Below, in pieces: positions 1-7,634 of a stretch of DNA of 56,006 nucleotides. Each line of letters opens with the position of its first letter. Within the stretch, counting starts at the first letter, position 1. The notes beneath the pieces are model-generated. The model saw nothing but the letters and a program-made list of their open reading frames with translations. It had not been told where the DNA came from and made no database searches. The translations under genes and the position numbers were made by a program. Source of the DNA: a virus; IMG/VR virus record IMGVR_UViG_3300038856_000078, positions 1-56,006 of that record; one strand, written 5' to 3'.

Positions 1-125
1 CCGCTGTCGCTGCAACCCTAATCGGCCAGGCCCTCGGCTGGATTTCCGAGCAGCGCGCCCAGAAGCCCGCGACCCGCGTCTTCACGGCCGAGGACCAGAA
101 GGACCCGTTCGAGAGGACGACGTGA
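1..125 (+). CDS. 3' end of an unknown phage gene (partial)
   Basis: An open frame enters from the left edge and ends at the TGA at 123-125; 41 codons are visible, ending in ...DPFERTT. The next gene starts on the ATG at 125 (TGATG overlap), the same coupling used throughout this operon, which is the main reason to believe it. The visible part is alanine-rich then charged; no domain is recognisable. Its start lies outside the window. Confidence 0.6.
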   Translation, partial: AVAATLIGQALGWISEQRAQKPATRVFTAEDQKDPFERTT

Positions 126-373
126 TGGAAGACTTTACTGTCTTTAAATGGTTTAAACTATCTGACCCCAATACTGTAATGGGTGAAGACCTTGACAAGA
201 TTCGAGAAGATCATCTCTTGTGGTGTACTATTAAGTTAGCTAATAGACAACAGGGCCGCTATGACAGAAAATGGAATGAACAAGTCTCTAACGCTGTCGA
301 CCGACTCACGGGCACCTGCCGTTGTGGTGGACCCGATGGACACGTCAAGCATGGGATACATTGTAGACTATGA
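125..373 (+). CDS. Small protein with Cys/His-rich C-terminus
   Basis: 82-residue protein of unknown function. The start is the ATG at 125, overlapping the previous TGA by one base; an in-frame GTG at 122 is less likely. The N-terminal half is mixed and charged; the C-terminus (CRCGGPDGHVKHGIHC) has three cysteines and two histidines that could hold one zinc ion. It overlaps the next gene by four bases (ATGA), so the two are probably translationally coupled. Base composition is more AT-rich than the replication genes downstream. Confidence 0.75.
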   Translation: MEDFTVFKWFKLSDPNTVMGEDLDKIREDHLLWCTIKLANRQQGRYDRKWNEQVSNAVDRLTGTCRCGGPDGHVKHGIHCRL

Positions 374-654
374 AACGCACAATCTCTAAAACAACTCACG
401 AACCCAGTTCTGAGGAGTACGAGCTCTGCACCCATTGTAGAGGAGAAGGTACGAACTTGAAGCGTGGATACCAGCAAAGCATGGATGAAGCGATTGCGGT
501 TACGTGTCAGACATGCGGAGGCACTGGTGAGCAACCGGCGGGAACCAAGGCCAAGGAAGAAGCAGAGCGTAAACAGACTCAAATCAGGTGGCACCTTAAG
601 CAGCGTGATGAAGCTCAGGCTAAGCTTGACAAACTTGGATTTTATGATCTATGA
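370..654 (+). CDS. DnaJ-type zinc-finger protein
   Basis: 94 residues. Two CxxCxGxG-type motifs are visible, CTHCRGEG near residue 20 and CQTCGGTG near residue 47, the signature of the DnaJ central zinc-binding domain, followed by a basic helical segment rich in Lys, Glu and Gln. There is no J domain, so it is not a DnaJ co-chaperone; phages often carry such stand-alone rubredoxin-like folds of unknown role. Starts on ATGA overlap with the previous gene and itself overlaps the next ATG by four bases. Confidence 0.8.
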   Translation: MKRTISKTTHEPSSEEYELCTHCRGEGTNLKRGYQQSMDEAIAVTCQTCGGTGEQPAGTKAKEEAERKQTQIRWHLKQRDEAQAKLDKLGFYDL

Positions 655-818
655 AAATAGCACAATTTCTCGGAAACTTAGCGGTTATTGGAGTTTTGGT
701 AGGAATAGTTTTTTGCCTTTTTTCAGAATTTAGTGTTGGTGTTCCTACCATTGTCATTTCCTTGTTCTTAGGATTCTGTATTGGGTTATTTTTGAGAGCG
801 GAGACTGATCCATTTTGA
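651..818 (+). CDS. Small two-pass membrane protein
   Basis: 55 residues, ATG at 651 overlapping the previous stop (ATGA). Two hydrophobic stretches, about residues 4-24 and 29-48, are separated by a short polar turn (SEFSVG), and the C-terminus is charged (RAETDPF). Function unknown; it could be a holin-like or envelope protein, but its place in an early operon argues against a late lysis role. Confidence 0.65.
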   Translation: MKIAQFLGNLAVIGVLVGIVFCLFSEFSVGVPTIVISLFLGFCIGLFLRAETDPF

Positions 819-1042
819 ACCCCGAAGACATCGACTTCCTACCCACAGAAGACCTGCTCGCGAGTCTCTTCCGACGCTTCGACGCGGCTCTCTTCATTGG
901 GCACATGGCACGCAGTGATGAGGCTGGGGAAATTGTCTTCGAGACCTATGGCGACTTCCCCACATGTTACGGCCTCGCACAAATCTCGCTCGACGCCCTG
1001 TGTAGAAACAGCTTCCCTGATGACAGTACTCCAAGCGTTTGA
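815..1042 (+). CDS. Conserved small phage protein (PTEDLL type)
   Basis: 75 residues starting at a TTG at 815 that overlaps the previous TGA. The N-terminus (DIDFLPTEDLLASLFRRFDA) resembles a small protein family common in environmental phages whose members open with a PTEDLL-like helix and carry an aliphatic strand after it. Function unknown. The 3' end overlaps the next gene by 23 bases in another frame. Confidence 0.65.
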   Translation: MNPEDIDFLPTEDLLASLFRRFDAALFIGHMARSDEAGEIVFETYGDFPTCYGLAQISLDALCRNSFPDDSTPSV

Positions 1043-1190
1043 CGCCGAGTTCTCGCAATACGACTGGTACCACAGTGCTAAAGGCGAGCTCGGCAACTTA
1101 GTCCTCTTCACGAAACGTCCCCTCACCGACCTCGAGCGCTTATTTGTGCCCTTGCGGTGGTTCGGGGTGAAGGTGTGTATTCATGAATGA
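1020..1190 (+). CDS. Small hypothetical protein
   Basis: 56 residues from ATG 1020 to TGA 1190. The frame stays open further upstream, but that extension (rich in His, Arg, Ser) looks like an out-of-frame reading of the preceding gene, so the internal ATG is preferred. Residues are typical of a soluble alpha/beta protein. Overlaps both neighbours; no domain recognised. Confidence 0.6.
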   Translation: MTVLQAFDAEFSQYDWYHSAKGELGNLVLFTKRPLTDLERLFVPLRWFGVKVCIHE

Positions 1191-1371
1191 TGTAGCCCCT
1201 ATCATTGCGATGATTCTCTTAGGTTTTTTTGGGTGGGCGTCTTTTTGTAATTGTCTATTCGGATGGGTTTGGTATCTTTGGCCTGAAGACCGTTGGGAGT
1301 GGCTTCCCTGTTCCTTCCTTTACATCGGCATTTTCGGAGTAATCTGTGCCCTCCTCAGAGCATTTGTTTAA
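1183..1371 (+). CDS. Small Trp-rich membrane protein
   Basis: 62 residues with two hydrophobic segments (about 7-30 and 43-61) and six tryptophans, several in a loop WPEDRWEW that would sit at a membrane interface. Start overlaps the previous gene by eight bases. Role unknown; one of several tiny membrane proteins scattered through the early operon. Confidence 0.65.
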   Translation: MNDVAPIIAMILLGFFGWASFCNCLFGWVWYLWPEDRWEWLPCSFLYIGIFGVICALLRAFV

Positions 1372-1739
1372 TGAATGAAGTAACAATAGACCAGTACCCA
1401 AAGGTAGGATTAGCTCGTATAGGGGTATGGTACCCTCGATGTGAAGGTAACATTCATACATTCGAAGTTGACATGTATGACGTTCGCGCGTCTGATGGCT
1501 TTAGGTTCACCTACGATTTCGAACGTGACGGCTGGTCTATCACACAATCTGACGAAGAAGGGGAGTGGGAAGAGACTCACTTCGTTCAGTCGTGGGCCAA
1601 GAACCGAACAGCTTGGGCTGAAGGTTGTTTCGCAAATGACCTCCGTGCCATGACGGCCACCCCCACTGACACCATTACGCGCTGTATCGCGACTGGCCGC
1701 GACGAATACACCCTTACGCCTCCGGTGATACCATCGTGA
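1371..1739 (+). CDS. Hypothetical protein
   Basis: 122 residues; the ATG at 1371 shares its A with the preceding TAA. The sequence is acidic and aromatic-rich with several predicted strands (FEVDMYDVRASDGFRFTYDF), suggesting a small beta-sandwich, and a C-terminal part with an AWAEGCFANDLRA helix. No family recognised. The helicase gene begins on its stop codon (TGATG). Confidence 0.7.
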   Translation: MNEVTIDQYPKVGLARIGVWYPRCEGNIHTFEVDMYDVRASDGFRFTYDFERDGWSITQSDEEGEWEETHFVQSWAKNRTAWAEGCFANDLRAMTATPTDTITRCIATGRDEYTLTPPVIPS

Positions 1740-3202
1740 TGTTTAAAACCCCTCCCCGCCCACACCAAGCCGAGGACTTCGAGCGAGCGAAGGATGAGGC
1801 TGCATGGGGACACTTCTGGGGCGTCGGAGCCGGGAAGTCATGGATGGGGGTCAATCAGGCGGCCCTCCTCTATCGCAAAGGCGAGATTGATGCGATGCTC
1901 GTGGTCGCGCCCTCCTCGGTCCATGAGATGTGGATTTCGGAGCAGATAGCTGAGCACATGCCCGACGACATTCCGTGGACTGGCCATATCTACTTCTCCT
2001 CGCGAGCTCGAACCAAGAAGTTCCAGAGGGAACTCAAGGCGATGTTCAAAGAAAAGTTCCCCATCTTGGTCATCACATACCCAGCATGCCGCACCTCCCG
2101 CGGCAAGAACGACAAGCGGGGGACGGTGGTGGGCAAAGACCTCGTCATGAAGTTCCTCAAGGAGCGGAAGGTGTTCTTCTGTGCAGATGAGTCGCAGTTC
2201 ATGAAGACCCCAGGTGCCAAGATTACAAAGATGTTAACCGCCGCATCGCGGTACGCGAAGCACAAGAGGATATTCTCAGGCACAAGCATCACGAACAGCC
2301 CATTCGACATCTACTCGCAGCTTCGGTTTCTGGACGGGTCGTTCTGGCCTCGGAAGGGCTTTGGGTCATATCAATCATTCAAGACCACGTTCGGCGAGTT
2401 CGAAGAGATGCGGCTCGCGGACCGCAGGTTCCAGCGCCTCAAGGGCTACAAGAACCTCGACTACCTACGCGAGATTATCAAGGACATTTCAGACCATCAT
2501 ACCACAGAGGAGGTCCTCGACCTACCAGAAAGGACATTCACCAAGCGTTTCTTCGACCCGTCCCCAGAGCAGCGCCGCATGTATAAGGACCTGCAGCGAG
2601 ACTTCTACACCTTCCTCGACGAGCAAGATGACCTCATCACTACCCAGCTCGTAATCACCCGCCTCGTGCGTTTCCAGCAGCTCTTGTCTGGGTTCATTGA
2701 GACTGACGAGGGAGGCTTCCAGCGCTTGTCCTCCAACCCACGCCTTGCGCTCCTCGAAGACATTCTTGAGAATGAGATACCCGGCAAGAAGGCGATTATA
2801 TGGGCCAAGTTTAAGGAAGACATTTCGCAGATATGTGGTAAAATGGGTGACGCAGCCGTAAGGTTTGATGGCTCAGTCAAAGAGACTGACCGGCTTGAGG
2901 CCCGCATGCGCTTCAAGAAAGACCCTAAGTGCCTCTACTTCGTGGCGAACCCCGCCGCTGGTGGAACGGGCCTTACCCTCAACGAGGCGAACGTGACTAT
3001 CTATTACAACAACTCCTTCAACCTCGCCCAGCGCCTTCAGTCCGAGGGGAGGAACCATCGCATGGGCCAGACAGGTACGGTTCTGGTGATTGACCTCTTG
3101 GCTCGAGGCTTGGGAATTGATTGGCATATTCTTCAGCGACTCCGTGAAAAGCGTGAAATGATTGACACTGTGTTTGGACACGAGGTGCGAGAATGGATAT
3201 AG
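1739..3202 (+). CDS. SNF2-type superfamily 2 helicase
   Basis: 487-residue DNA-dependent ATPase/helicase acting on phage DNA during replication or recombination. Walker A is GVGAGKS (about residues 28-34), motif II is DESQ (about 150-153), motif III is SGTSITNSP, and the C-terminal RecA-like domain shows GGTGLTLNEA followed by the motif VI region QSEGRNHRMGQ typical of SNF2/UvsW-like proteins. Length fits compact phage members with no extra domains. The ATG at 1739 overlaps the previous stop (TGATG); an in-frame GTG three bases upstream is less likely. First large enzyme in the replication operon, followed directly by a tiny membrane protein. Confidence 0.93.
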   Translation: MFKTPPRPHQAEDFERAKDEAAWGHFWGVGAGKSWMGVNQAALLYRKGEIDAMLVVAPSSVHEMWISEQIAEHMPDDIPWTGHIYFSSRARTKKFQRELKAMFKEKFPILVITYPACRTSRGKNDKRGTVVGKDLVMKFLKERKVFFCADESQFMKTPGAKITKMLTAASRYAKHKRIFSGTSITNSPFDIYSQLRFLDGSFWPRKGFGSYQSFKTTFGEFEEMRLADRRFQRLKGYKNLDYLREIIKDISDHHTTEEVLDLPERTFTKRFFDPSPEQRRMYKDLQRDFYTFLDEQDDLITTQLVITRLVRFQQLLSGFIETDEGGFQRLSSNPRLALLEDILENEIPGKKAIIWAKFKEDISQICGKMGDAAVRFDGSVKETDRLEARMRFKKDPKCLYFVANPAAGGTGLTLNEANVTIYYNNSFNLAQRLQSEGRNHRMGQTGTVLVIDLLARGLGIDWHILQRLREKREMIDTVFGHEVREWI

Positions 3203-3288
3203 CAGCTATTGTATGTCTTTCTGTAATTACCTTTGGATTTATGTTTTTTCTGGTTGTGGCCGCTATCGGCGTTATTAGAAGTTGGTGA
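3193..3288 (+). CDS. 31-residue single-pass membrane peptide
   Basis: ATG at 3193 lies inside the end of the helicase gene in another frame and the TGA at 3286-3288 ends one base before the next ATG. The peptide is almost entirely one hydrophobic helix (IVCLSVITFGFMFFLVVAAI) ending in RSW. Too short for most gene finders; supported only by its fit between two genes and its clean membrane profile. Confidence 0.5.
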   Translation: MDIAAIVCLSVITFGFMFFLVVAAIGVIRSW

Positions 3289-3289
3289 C

Positions 3290-3799
3290 ATGGATAAACT
3301 ACAACGACTCGAAGAGTTGACCAAGCAGATGGACGCCTCGTTCGAAGAGGTGGCGGGGCTCGAGGCCAAGCTGAAGGAGGCCAAGGAGAACAAACGCATG
3401 CTTCAGGAGGATATCATTCCCGAAGCCATGCACGAGGTGGGTCAGGACCTCCTCAAGCTTCCTTCTGGCCGCTACCTGTCTTTGGAACACGAACTCAAAG
3501 TTCGTGTTCCAAAGAACGCAGAGGACGAGGCGTACTCGTACCTCGAAGACCTCGGGGAAGGCGGCATGATTAAGCGGTCCGTGGTCGTAGAGTTCAGACA
3601 GGACCAGGAAGAGGACGCTGTCGCGGCACTCGAAGCCCTGCGCCACGCCGGCTTCCACCAAGCATTCGTAAAGAAGAGTCACCACTGGAACACCCTTCAA
3701 GCATGGGTCAAAGCACAAATGGAGGATGGCAAGGAAGTACCCCGAGAGTTGTTTGGCATTTACGAACGAGACGTAGCACAGGTTAAGAAGAAGGTATGA
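3290..3799 (+). CDS. Gam-like/coiled-coil conserved phage protein
   Basis: 169 residues. The N-terminal 45 residues form a strong coiled coil (LEELTKQMDASFEEVAGLEA), followed by a region resembling a phage family found beside ssDNA-binding proteins, with a beta segment (GRYLSLEHELKVRVPKNAED), paired helices and a conserved-looking C-terminal HWNTLQAWVKAQMEDGKEVP ending in LFGIYE. Overall it recalls Mu Gam-type DNA-end binding proteins but identity is not certain. Position just upstream of the putative SSB-like gene supports a role at replication forks or DNA ends. Confidence 0.7.
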   Translation: MDKLQRLEELTKQMDASFEEVAGLEAKLKEAKENKRMLQEDIIPEAMHEVGQDLLKLPSGRYLSLEHELKVRVPKNAEDEAYSYLEDLGEGGMIKRSVVVEFRQDQEEDAVAALEALRHAGFHQAFVKKSHHWNTLQAWVKAQMEDGKEVPRELFGIYERDVAQVKKKV

Positions 3800-3990
3800 A
3801 TTGGACTTCCCTAATACGTGCCTCGGGCCTCAAGGAGTGGGTCTGTGAGCATGGAGTAGGTCACCCTGACCCAAGTTCCGCTTCGGAGCTTGACGAGGAG
3901 TGTGGTTGGAAGGATTGTTGGGGAATTCACGGATGTTGTGGATGTTGTGCAAGAAAAGATTTTCCAGGACGAAAGGAAACCAATGGCTAA
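3796..3990 (+). CDS. Cys-rich small zinc-binding protein
   Basis: 64 residues, ATGA overlap with the gene before it. The sequence CEHGVGHPDP is followed by ECGWKDCWGIHGCCGCCARK: eight cysteines and four histidines in 40 residues, clearly a metal-binding fold. Similar short proteins occur in phages and actinobacteria but have no known function. It overlaps the start of the next gene by eight bases. Confidence 0.75.
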   Translation: MNWTSLIRASGLKEWVCEHGVGHPDPSSASELDEECGWKDCWGIHGCCGCCARKDFPGRKETNG

Positions 3991-4804
3991 GAAGACAGAA
4001 CTTGCGATTAAGCGTGACGAAGAGACGGGCCTCGTCGTAATGGACATTCCCTCGGAGCTCGCTGGGCGTGGGACCGAGCAGCTTACCTCGGAGGACCGGT
4101 CGATTGCGTGGCTCAAGCTCCTCCAGGGAGGCAGTCCTGAGATTAAGTCCTCGCGGACCCGCGTTGAGGGTGCGTCCCCGGGGATGTTTTACAACTCGGC
4201 GACCGGTGACCTGTTCAACGATGTGGAGATTACGATCTGCACCACCGAGCGCCAGTTCACGGAGTGGACGCCCGAGGACAAGGGCGGCGGTTTTGTGGGT
4301 AAGCATGACGCGGCCAGCCCCATTGTACGTGAGGCCATCGCTTATTCCAAGCAGGAGGACATCTGGCCGATTCGACGGCCCAACGGCAACGAGCTGATTG
4401 ACACGCGCTACCTCTACGTGTTGGCGGGAGAGGCCACAGAGGCTGCGGTCTTCGCTATCTCCTCGAAGAAGCTCAAGACCTACAAGAATCTCATGGCGCG
4501 CATTCATAACTTCCGGGTCCTTAACTCTGCGGGTGAGAGAGTCCAGCCTCCTCTGTGCGCGATTCGTATCCTGTGCTCGTCGTTCGACGATTCGGCCAAG
4601 GGTCACGACTTCTCGAACCTGACCCTGGAGCCTGCGGTGGACAATGACCTCGCCAAGAGCCTCTTGCCCATGGACGATCCGCGTGTTAAAATTGGGCTTC
4701 AGGTCGCCGACGACTTCGACAACTCGCGTCTCAAGGTCGATTACGCCGGCGAGCGGGACTCGTCGGACAATAATGAGGTTATTGATGTAAAGGTGTTTGA
4801 ATGA
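3983..4804 (+). CDS. Conserved phage replication protein, putative ssDNA-binding
   Basis: 273 residues; ATG at 3983 chosen because it gives the typical basic N-terminus (MAKKTELAIK) and overlaps the previous stop. It resembles a widespread environmental-phage family that begins with a D-x-A-x-x-L-K-L-L-Q-G-x-S-P-E segment (IAWLKLLQGGSPEIK here), has aromatic strands (TERQFTEWTPEDKGGGFVG) and an acidic C-terminus (SSDNNEVIDVKVFE), the last being a hallmark of phage SSBs. Its place between Gam-like and helicase genes supports ssDNA binding, but this is inference. Confidence 0.75.
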   Translation: MAKKTELAIKRDEETGLVVMDIPSELAGRGTEQLTSEDRSIAWLKLLQGGSPEIKSSRTRVEGASPGMFYNSATGDLFNDVEITICTTERQFTEWTPEDKGGGFVGKHDAASPIVREAIAYSKQEDIWPIRRPNGNELIDTRYLYVLAGEATEAAVFAISSKKLKTYKNLMARIHNFRVLNSAGERVQPPLCAIRILCSSFDDSAKGHDFSNLTLEPAVDNDLAKSLLPMDDPRVKIGLQVADDFDNSRLKVDYAGERDSSDNNEVIDVKVFE

Positions 4805-5055
4805 TGAAGTACGTTTTTCTTTGCGGAGTTCTGTGCCTCTGCGGCTGTACAGATTCAAAATGGAAGTCATACACGTCTCTTGGTAGTTCAATGCGTGTCA
4901 CGTTGTATTCTGGTGGGGAAGCAGTAAAGACATGGGTTTCTACTGGAAAGGTGACATCCGGAGAACACGGAACACGTTTCGCGTTTGTCGACTCAAAGAC
5001 TAAGGCCTATGTTCGAGTAACTGGCGATGTTTGTGTTGAGGAGATTACTAAATGA
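4801..5055 (+). CDS. Putative lipoprotein
   Basis: 84 residues (83 if the second ATG at 4804 is used). The N-terminus MMKYVFLCGVLCLCGC is a short signal peptide with a lipobox (LCGC), predicting lipid attachment and export across the host inner membrane. The mature part is strand-rich and basic (YTSLGSSMRVTLYSGGEAVK). It is followed by a second lipoprotein gene with a four-base overlap. Function unknown. Confidence 0.7.
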   Translation: MMKYVFLCGVLCLCGCTDSKWKSYTSLGSSMRVTLYSGGEAVKTWVSTGKVTSGEHGTRFAFVDSKTKAYVRVTGDVCVEEITK

Positions 5056-5309
5056 AGACTTACTTTTTGATCTGCATCCTGATGTGCCTCGTAGGCTGCG
5101 GTACTCTCGGTAGTATTCAGGACGCGGCCAACAAGGTCGGGGACATTGCGAACAAGACTGGCGACGTTGTCAGTGAAGTCAAGGAGTCCGCGGCCGAGCA
5201 TGATTGGGCCAGCATCATTGAGAAGATTGCCTACGGCGTTGGTGCCGTGGCCGGTGTCGCAGGTGGCGGAATGTATTTGAACAAGAGAAGGAAGGCAGGT
5301 AAAGTATGA
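5052..5309 (+). CDS. Putative lipoprotein with C-terminal membrane segment
   Basis: 85 residues. Signal peptide with lipobox (CLVGC, cysteine near residue 16), an amphipathic helical middle (VGDIANKTGDVVSEVKESAA) and a C-terminal hydrophobic glycine/alanine-rich stretch (IAYGVGAVAGVAGGGMYL) ending in basic residues. A lipid anchor at one end and a TM helix at the other could span or tether membranes, as spanin-like proteins do, but it sits in the replication operon, so a host-interaction role is equally possible. Confidence 0.7.
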   Translation: MKTYFLICILMCLVGCGTLGSIQDAANKVGDIANKTGDVVSEVKESAAEHDWASIIEKIAYGVGAVAGVAGGGMYLNKRRKAGKV

Positions 5310-5482
5310 TTCTTTGCAAGAATGACGACGGCTTGTATGTTGTTCCTCTTGGTTCGGTTGAGGAAAACTTTTTTGAACTCCTTGGACTGAGCCTTCGAGA
5401 AGGAAACACTGTAAAGTTAGGTATTAAGGACGTAGCTGAAAGTTCAGAGCATGTTGCGGACCTTAAGATTCGGATTGACTAA
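5306..5482 (+). CDS. Small hypothetical protein
   Basis: 58 residues, ATG at 5306 overlapping the preceding stop (ATGA) and ending directly at the helicase ATG (TAA then ATG at 5483). Soluble, acidic alpha/beta composition (VPLGSVEENFFELLGLSLRE). No family recognised; supported by perfect fit between neighbours. Confidence 0.6.
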   Translation: MILCKNDDGLYVVPLGSVEENFFELLGLSLREGNTVKLGIKDVAESSEHVADLKIRID

Positions 5483-6682
5483 ATGAACCTCTCAGCCCAA
5501 CAGACCTCAGCATTGGACGCGATTCACTCGTGGATTCGGGACAAGGACGCTCCCTGCTTTTACCTCGCGGGAGCCGCCGGTACCGGGAAGACGACCCTCG
5601 CGCAGTATGTGGCCGAGGGCCAGAACACCGCATTCCTGAGTTTTACCGGCAAGGCGGCATCGGTGCTGAGGTCCAAGGGCTGCGAGGGCGCGACAACGGT
5701 ACACTCCCAGATATACACGGTCAAAGAGAGGGACAAGACGGAACTCCAGAGGCTCGAGGCGGAGTATGAGAAGACAGGTGACGAGAGGCTCTTGCTCAAA
5801 CTCAAGAAGGCCCGAAAGGAAGCCCAGAGCCCAAGCTTCACACTCAACCCCAATTCCGCTATCCGAGACTGCGACCTCATAATCCTTGACGAGTGCAGCA
5901 TGATCGACGAATTCATGGGCAACGACCTCCTCAGCTTCGGAGTTCCGATTCTTGTTTTGGGTGACCGCCACCAGCTTCCCCCAGTGAAGGGCACAGGGTT
6001 CTTCACCAATCAGACTCCGGACTTCGAGCTCACGGAGATTCACCGCCAGGCGCTCGACTCTGGAATCATTCAGTTCGCAACCGACATCCGGAAGGGCCGA
6101 CCCGTATACGTGGACGGCTACTACGGCCCAGACGTGAAAATCGTGACACAGGAGGAGTTCGTTGAACAGATACGGCCGTACATTGTTCCGCCTACGCAAG
6201 TACTTGTTGGGCTCAACAAAACTCGAAACAAGGCGAACCGCCTCCTGCGCGACCAGATGGGGTTCTACAACAAGTACCCAATGGAGAGAGACCGCGTCAT
6301 TTGCCTCCGCAACAATCACGACAAGGGCCTGTTGAATGGGGCACAGTTCGAGGTTCTCGAAGGCGCGGAGGCCTCGGCCTATGACGACTACATGCGGATG
6401 ACAATCCGCAGCGACGAGGGCGAAGAGTTCCGCGTCAAGTTCCATAGGGAGGTCTTCCATATCGACGAGAAGGGCCGGAACGAGGAGCCTGATTGGCGTT
6501 TCGCTAAAGAAGCCGAGTTTTTTGATTTCGCCTGCGCCATTACGGTACATAAGAGCCAGGGCTCGGAGTACGATGACGTCGTGGTCATTGACGAGAGCCG
6601 CAGGTTCTACGAAAAGGGCCGCAAGCACCGCTACACCGCCGCGACTCGGGCGGCTAAGCATTTGACATGGGTGGTAGGATGA
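5483..6682 (+). CDS. Dda/RecD-type superfamily 1 helicase
   Basis: 399-residue 5'-3' DNA helicase acting at the phage fork. Walker A GAAGTGKT (30-37), motif Ia FTGKAASVL, Walker B/motif II DECSM (about 136-140), motif III GDRHQLPPV, motif V TVHKSQGSEYDDV and motif VI RYTAATRA are all present in order. Length and motif set match T4 Dda-like phage helicases rather than full RecD. No accessory nuclease domain is present. Starts immediately after the preceding stop. Confidence 0.95.
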   Translation: MNLSAQQTSALDAIHSWIRDKDAPCFYLAGAAGTGKTTLAQYVAEGQNTAFLSFTGKAASVLRSKGCEGATTVHSQIYTVKERDKTELQRLEAEYEKTGDERLLLKLKKARKEAQSPSFTLNPNSAIRDCDLIILDECSMIDEFMGNDLLSFGVPILVLGDRHQLPPVKGTGFFTNQTPDFELTEIHRQALDSGIIQFATDIRKGRPVYVDGYYGPDVKIVTQEEFVEQIRPYIVPPTQVLVGLNKTRNKANRLLRDQMGFYNKYPMERDRVICLRNNHDKGLLNGAQFEVLEGAEASAYDDYMRMTIRSDEGEEFRVKFHREVFHIDEKGRNEEPDWRFAKEAEFFDFACAITVHKSQGSEYDDVVVIDESRRFYEKGRKHRYTAATRAAKHLTWVVG

Positions 6683-6849
6683 AGTTCCCCTGTGCGTGCC
6701 CCGACGTCAAGGACTGTCCGAACGAACTCAGTGTGTCGGAGTCCGAGTTCTTCGACGATATGTTGGCGTTCCGCGTCAAGGGTAAAGGCGCGCTGCTGGG
6801 CAAGGAAGAGATTATGAAGTTGATTGAGTATTTGGAGAAGCATGCCTGA
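6679..6849 (+). CDS. Small hypothetical protein
   Basis: 56 residues; start ATG at 6679 overlaps the helicase stop by four bases. N-terminal CACPDVKDCPNE has three cysteines, followed by helical acidic sequence and LGKEEIMKLIEYLEKHA. Unknown function; start codon upstream at 6667 is inside the helicase and unlikely. Confidence 0.6.
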   Translation: MKFPCACPDVKDCPNELSVSESEFFDDMLAFRVKGKGALLGKEEIMKLIEYLEKHA

Positions 6850-7387
6850 CCTAACAACTAAAGTCCTCCGAGCACGCGAGGCGGGAGCCGTGAAGCGGCT
6901 TCACACACTGCCCGTCGTAGGGCATTATGATATTGCCCAGCATTGTTACGGGATGTTGACGTTGCTGGACCTCTTCGCACGTCGAAACAGCCTCATTTTG
7001 AATGACAAGGACTACCGAGACCTGCAGCAGCACATCCTCTACCACGACACCCACGAGCGCTTTACAGGGGACGTGCCCAATGGGCTGCGGCACCTTGACA
7101 AAGTCTCGTCGTCTGCTGGGCATTTTCGAGAACTCCAAGAGGCGGTTGACAATAAGCTGGGTTATATCCAGGGGGACCTATCCCCTCATCAGTACAACTG
7201 GTTCAAGTCCCTCGACCGGCTTGAGTTCCTGCTGACGTGCTACGACCAGAGGGCGCTTGGGAACAAGAACATTGAGCCCTGCATCGCGTATGAAGAGAAG
7301 TGGTTCGCGACCTCGGAGATTGTGCCTTCGGAAGTGCGGAAGTTCGTGGCTGATTTTGAATGGAGGCGAACCTCAAATGAACTATAA
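6842..7387 (+). CDS. HD-domain phosphohydrolase (YfbR-like 5'-nucleotidase)
   Basis: 181 residues. Shows the metal-binding HD signature: an early His in GHYDIAQHC, the HD pair in YHDTHERFTGDVP and a downstream Asp in DRLEFLLTCYD, the arrangement of YfbR-type deoxyribonucleoside 5'-monophosphatases. Such phage enzymes are thought to trim dNMPs or salvage host nucleotides. It sits two genes upstream of ribonucleotide reductase, consistent with nucleotide metabolism. Start at ATG 6842 overlaps the previous gene by eight bases. Confidence 0.85.
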   Translation: MPDLTTKVLRAREAGAVKRLHTLPVVGHYDIAQHCYGMLTLLDLFARRNSLILNDKDYRDLQQHILYHDTHERFTGDVPNGLRHLDKVSSSAGHFRELQEAVDNKLGYIQGDLSPHQYNWFKSLDRLEFLLTCYDQRALGNKNIEPCIAYEEKWFATSEIVPSEVRKFVADFEWRRTSNEL

Positions 7388-7634
7388 GACATCCTATGAC
7401 CGTGCTCTCTTGTTGAGCTACGGCGAGCGCCATGTTGGGCGGAAGCCTACTTGGCGAGAATGGATTGCGGAGAAAATCCTCCGAGTACGTGTCGAGAGAC
7501 TACCGGACTACTTCAACCATGCCCAAGAGACTGCGGCGCACATGGTCGAGTCGGGGGACAAGGTACGTAAGGACACGTTCTACACAGTAGGTGGCAAAAT
7601 GGAAATTGAGTTTAGGTTCGTGGAGGATAAATGA
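7377..7634 (+). CDS. Hypothetical protein
   Basis: 85 residues; ATG 7377 is preceded by a strong GGAGG in the upstream gene and overlaps it by 11 bases. Sequence is basic and helical first (GRKPTWREWIAEKILRVRVE) with a strand-rich C-terminus (TFYTVGGKMEIEFRFVEDK). No family recognised. Coupled by ATGA to the reductase gene that follows. Confidence 0.65.
   Translation: MNYKTSYDRALLLSYGERHVGRKPTWREWIAEKILRVRVERLPDYFNHAQETAAHMVESGDKVRKDTFYTVGGKMEIEFRFVEDK

Noticed and set aside
3830-4891. 353-codon minus-strand frame
   Set aside because: Overlaps two well-supported plus-strand genes; high Arg/Val content typical of a mirror frame.
5052-5309. Spanin (Rz1-like) identity for the lipoprotein
   Set aside because: Right size and lipobox, but no Rz partner, no proline-rich tail and an early-operon position.
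5507-6661. 384-codon minus-strand frame opposite the Dda-type helicase
   Set aside because: Antisense to a gene with all SF1 motifs; composition is unlike real proteins in this phage.
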